Shown here one piece after another: positions 61,210 through 64,000 of a stretch of DNA of 64,000 bases. The position numbers and the translations under genes were made by a program. The DNA lies in assembly GCA_965222835.1 (NCBI GenBank), contig CBDCUQ010000003.1:310001-374000 (forward strand), read 5' to 3'. The notes under the pieces are model-generated. The model searched no databases. It was not told where the DNA came from and was given only the letters and a program-made list of their open reading frames with translations. The DNA is from CBDCUQ01 sp965222835. GTDB lineage: Bacteria > Pseudomonadota > Alphaproteobacteria > Rhizobiales > Hyphomicrobiaceae. Each line of letters begins with the position of its first letter. Within the stretch, counting starts at the first letter, position 1.

Positions 61210-61929
61210 ATGAAGCGAGCATTTCTAACGACGTTAATCCTGCTAGGCTTTGTAATGGCGGTTTTCTCTAAAGGAGATTCTGCCGGGGAGCGACGCCAGA
61301 TGATCGAAGACATCAAGGAGATGACGGCCTCGATTGCCAATGAAAGCGATGTCACTGAGATCGATCCGCGCGTGCTGGCGGCCATGGAGAAGGTGCCGCG
61401 TCACGAGTTTGTGCCGCCCGCGCACGCCGCTGCCGCTTACGAGAACCGGCCTCTACCCATTGGCCATGGCCAGACCATCTCTCAGCCATTCATTGTCGCT
61501 CTCATGACCGATCTTCTCCAAGTCAAGGAGACGGATAAGGTTCTCGAGATCGGCACTGGATCGGGCTATCAAGCCGCGGTCCTTTCCGTGCTCGTGGGAA
61601 ATGTGTACTCGATCGAAATCATCCCCGAACTCGGCGAGGCCGCTGCAAAGGTGCTCCAGCGCCTGGGATACACAAATGTCACGACGAAAATTGGTGACGG
61701 GTATCAAGGATGGAATGAACACGCGCCATTTGATGCGATCATTGTGACGGCCGCCCCAGACCACGTTCCGCCTGCGCTCATCGAACAGCTCCGGGCGGGC
61801 GGACGTATGGTGATCCCTGTGGGGTCCCTCTTTCAGGACCTGATGGTTGTCACTAAGAAGTCCGATGGCTCGACAATTAGCACGACGATCGTGCCTGTTC
61901 GGTTTGTACCTCTAACCCGCGAAAAGTGA
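61210..61929 (+). CDS. Exported protein-L-isoaspartate O-methyltransferase
   Basis: 239 residues; the ATG at 61210 has GGAGGT 8 bases upstream, inside the end of the permease gene. The methyltransferase is complete: 'GHGQTISQPFIVALMTDLLQ' (substrate loop), 'DKVLEIGTGSGYQAAVLSVL' (SAM motif I), 'FDAIIVTAAPDHVPPALIEQ' and 'GGRMVIPVG'. It repairs isoaspartyl damage in proteins. Unusually, the N-terminus looks like a signal peptide or anchor, 'MKRAFLTTLILLGFVMAVFS', so the enzyme may sit in the periplasm, where SAM is not expected. Gap to the permease gene is 2 bases. Confidence 0.9.
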   Translation: MKRAFLTTLILLGFVMAVFSKGDSAGERRQMIEDIKEMTASIANESDVTEIDPRVLAAMEKVPRHEFVPPAHAAAAYENRPLPIGHGQTISQPFIVALMTDLLQVKETDKVLEIGTGSGYQAAVLSVLVGNVYSIEIIPELGEAAAKVLQRLGYTNVTTKIGDGYQGWNEHAPFDAIIVTAAPDHVPPALIEQLRAGGRMVIPVGSLFQDLMVVTKKSDGSTISTTIVPVRFVPLTREK

Positions 61930-62091
61930 GATGTCTTCCCGGGCGTTGGCAGCGTTCACTTAGATTAGTTCTCTAATTGACTGGCAAACGCTGACGATGG
62001 GCATTCGGCAACCGAACTGGGTCCGGGCTCAGATCAATCAAGACACGTGCGTGGTTGCGTGGCGTCACCGCCTCTCTTCGGCCTCAGCCGC

Positions 62092-62571
62092 TCAGTCTTT
62101 CTGTATGCTTTTAACATAGTGCGTCAGTATGAGCACGCGGACGTAGGGTGGCATTGGCTCATCCCAATCTTTTTCCTCCCTTTTGAAATGCCGCCAAAAC
62201 TCTGGCATGTCGAAGGACTCGTGCCCCGGCACTTCTTCTTTGCCTGAGACGATGCGATAGACGCGCCAGAATGGGAACGTGCCATTATTGTTCTTTGCAA
62301 TGGCGGTCAGACCGGCTGGCTTTTTCGCCAGCGTTTTTGCCTGTGGTCCGTCACCCTTGCCATCAGGACCGTGGCACGCCGTGCAGTACCATTCAAATTC
62401 AGTTCTACCCTCTTTAAGGACCTCGGCCGCGGGAACCTCCTCCGCTGACAAAGGGTGCGTTTGTGCGATGGTGAGCGCAACCAACGTCAAAAGCCAGCGC
62501 GCGAGTCCCCGCCCAAATGTGAAATCAATGGGACGTTTCAAATGAGACATTGTATGCCGCAACTTGCTCAT
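62092..62571 (-). CDS. Exported c-type cytochrome (single heme)
   Basis: 159 residues; the ATG at 62571 has AAGGAG 8 bases upstream. Signal peptide 'GLARWLLTLVALTIAQTHPL'. One heme site, 'FEWYCTACHGPDGKGDGPQA' (CxxCH), and a likely Met ligand in 'HESFDMPEFWRHF'. The fold is a class I monoheme cytochrome for periplasmic electron transfer. No oxidase or dehydrogenase gene is near, so its partner is unknown. Confidence 0.9.
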   Translation of the reverse strand: MSKLRHTMSHLKRPIDFTFGRGLARWLLTLVALTIAQTHPLSAEEVPAAEVLKEGRTEFEWYCTACHGPDGKGDGPQAKTLAKKPAGLTAIAKNNNGTFPFWRVYRIVSGKEEVPGHESFDMPEFWRHFKREEKDWDEPMPPYVRVLILTHYVKSIQKD

Positions 62572-62859
62572 TGGCTTGCTCCTTATCGCGATACTCTGAT
62601 CTTGGGCAGAACCCGCTCATGCTCTGCCGGTCTCCCGGCGGTTCGAAGAGGAGCGTAGGGCAAACCGGGCGAGCGCAGCAAGGTGGCTTCTGGCGGTGCT
62701 GGCCTCTGGCCGATCGACTCTGACAGCAAAAAGGGCGCGCTATGTACGTCAATGCCTTTAACGCTGCCTCCTGGTCTGTCACTCCCCTTCTCGCGCAGTT
62801 GTAGTTCCTTGGGATTGCAAAGTTATGGGGCCCTGCCGCTGATGTAGCGGCGAACCCGG

Positions 62860-63666
62860 TCAATGGGAAAGGGCTGGCCATCCGAGTACAATCACGATGA
62901 AGCTCACGGTCGCATTGTAGAGGACATGGCACAGAAGGGGCACTCTCAGGCTGCCTGTCCGCACAAGCAGCCAGCACATAAACAAGCCGGACGAAAAGAG
63001 CTGCAATTGCGCTAGGGGGGTCCGGTCGACGTGTAATGCCGTCCAAGCAATCGAAGTGATGAGTGCCGCGCCCATGAAACCAAGCCGCGACCTCGAAAGG
63101 GCGGCGAAGAGGAAACCACGGAATAAGAGCTCTTCGGAAAGCGGGGCGAGTAAAACACGTATCGGCACCATCAACCAGCTCCGCGGCCGGATCATCAGCT
63201 CTTGATACGGTCGCCAGTCTTCCCTGACGGCTTCGGGCATCCATGCGATGAACACGCTGAACCAAATCAAAGCTGCCGCGAGAGCGACGAGGAGCGAAGC
63301 CGCGTAAACGCGTCGCGCATCTTCTGGCGGCGTCAGCGCCAGCACGATGGCGGGCCTGCAGCTGAAGCGGCTTGCGGCGATGATCGTCAGGCACAAGAGC
63401 GTGGCATGCATGGTGAAGAGGTAGACGGCATCGTGTGTCATCAGGCGGCGCTCTATGATGCCCGGCGGGAATGCCCCCGCTCCCCCTAGCCCCGCGATCC
63501 AATCGTAGATTTGGGCAGCACAATAAGCGGCAAGAGGGGCAGCCAAAACGATGCCCAGCGCCGCGATTGACGCTGACGTCGGGCTCCACCTGGTCTGCGG
63601 TGCGTAGCGCGGCGACGCGGCAACGAATAGATTCCAGAGACCCGCCCAAAGACCATGTCTTCCCAT
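62860..63666 (-). CDS. CPBP-family intramembrane metalloprotease
   Basis: 268 residues from the ATG at 63666 (a GTG directly before is possible). About seven membrane helices. The family motifs are present: 'LLAPLSEELLFRGFLFAALS' (EExxxR), 'SIAWTALHVDRTPLAQL' and 'LLCHVLYNATVSFIVIVLGW', giving the metal-binding Glu and His residues. CPBP (CAAX-like/Abi) proteases cut within membrane segments; bacterial members act in bacteriocin immunity or envelope control. No bacteriocin gene is visible nearby. Confidence 0.88.
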   Translation of the reverse strand: MGRHGLWAGLWNLFVAASPRYAPQTRWSPTSASIAALGIVLAAPLAAYCAAQIYDWIAGLGGAGAFPPGIIERRLMTHDAVYLFTMHATLLCLTIIAASRFSCRPAIVLALTPPEDARRVYAASLLVALAAALIWFSVFIAWMPEAVREDWRPYQELMIRPRSWLMVPIRVLLAPLSEELLFRGFLFAALSRSRLGFMGAALITSIAWTALHVDRTPLAQLQLFSSGLFMCWLLVRTGSLRVPLLCHVLYNATVSFIVIVLGWPALSH

Positions 63667-63854
63667 CACAAGTTCCCAGTGTGCCAGCCACAGTTGCCTG
63701 CGGGATGCCTTTCCAGACGATCTTCCAGTACGCTGGATGCTCCGACTGCATACATGAGATGCGCAGAGGTGCGCTCCCTCCCATGAGCCCGATCAAATAT
63801 CACGAGTTCGCCGGCCTGTAGGATGCACGTCTGACACATCAGGATGCGATCGAT

Positions 63855-64000
63855 ATGGATGATTCCCGCGACATCACGCTTTTCCTATGCGGTGATGTGA
63901 TGACCGGGCGCGGCATCGATCAAATTCTGCCGCATCCGAGCGAGCCGCAACTCTTTGAACCCTGCGTTCGCTCGGCACGCACATATGTCGAGCTGGCGGA
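63855..64000 (+). CDS. CapA-family protein, N-terminal part (cut by window end)
   Basis: The ATG at 63855 opens 48 codons that stay open to the window end: 'MDDSRDITLFLCGDVMTGRG' then 'IDQILPHPSEPQLFEPCVRS'. 'LFLCGDVMTGRGIDQILP' is the characteristic first metal-site strand of CapA/PgsA (poly-gamma-glutamate capsule) metallophosphatase-like proteins. No signal peptide is seen in this part. Confidence 0.85.
   Translation, partial: MDDSRDITLFLCGDVMTGRGIDQILPHPSEPQLFEPCVRSARTYVELA

Noticed and set aside
62525..63796. A 423-codon minus-strand open frame across the cytochrome and CPBP genes
   Set aside because: It overlaps two genes with clear family motifs in other frames, and its translation is Arg/Pro/Ser-rich without any family feature.

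Overview
The window reads as chromosomal DNA of a GC-rich alphaproteobacterium, most likely from the Hyphomicrobiales (Rhizobiales). Pointers are a DUF2852 gene, two TadG-type von Willebrand proteins, a bactofilin, a ruvC-ruvA pair and intergenic palindromic GC-rich repeats of the kind common in that order. This is inference from gene content; no rRNA or taxonomic marker gene is present. About 60 protein genes (one frameshifted, two cut by the window edges), one tRNA-Thr and a family of repeats were found.

Layout. 1-5 kb: tail of a type I secretion adaptor, ruvA-ruvC, and a secreted PDZ/Sel1/peptidoglycan-binding protein. 5-20 kb: mostly cell-envelope and unknown genes (DUF4437, a CelD-like acetyltransferase, pentapeptide repeats, an outer-membrane transporter, YkvA, TadG/vWA, HlyD adaptor, MBL hydrolase, TPR protein). 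20.8-24.1 kb: a large TIR / membrane / trypsin-like protease / TPR protein. 24-32 kb: bactofilin, MscS channel, GlsB-like protein and an RND efflux pump with its adaptor. 32.8-34.1 kb: two adjacent 2OG-Fe(II) oxygenases. 34.6-39 kb: a second TadG/vWA protein, a second membrane-anchored TIR protein and a HAD gene broken by three frameshifts. 39-43 kb: Dph6-like PP-loop enzyme, a thioredoxin-fold protein with a His/Cys-rich tail, a fasciclin protein and several copies of a GC-rich repeat.

43.6-46.4 kb is AT-richer and looks acquired: a DUF6471 remnant, a membrane protein and a Fic protein, the last lying between two copies of the 3' end of a NicO metal-transporter gene. 46.4-52.4 kb is a metal-handling operon (TetR, DUF2946-like, ZrgA-like DUF2796, ABC ATPase and permease, DUF3299, DUF1007, NicO). 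53.6-59.7 kb is a catabolic operon (acyl-CoA synthetase, 2-oxoacid dehydrogenase E1 alpha, E1 beta and E2, and a Glu/Leu/Phe/Val-type dehydrogenase) that could turn an amino acid into an acyl-CoA. An APC permease and an exported PIMT diverge from it. The window closes with a cytochrome c, a CPBP protease and the start of a CapA-like gene.

The most unusual content is the pair of TIR proteins. They share one N-terminal layout (TIR with Glu at residue 83, a conserved linker and one membrane helix) and differ completely after the membrane: one carries a protease plus TPRs, the other a domain I do not recognise. Also notable are a MITE-like repeat in three long copies, a 25-bp perfect inverted repeat before a small secreted protein, and the duplicated gene end that flanks the Fic gene.
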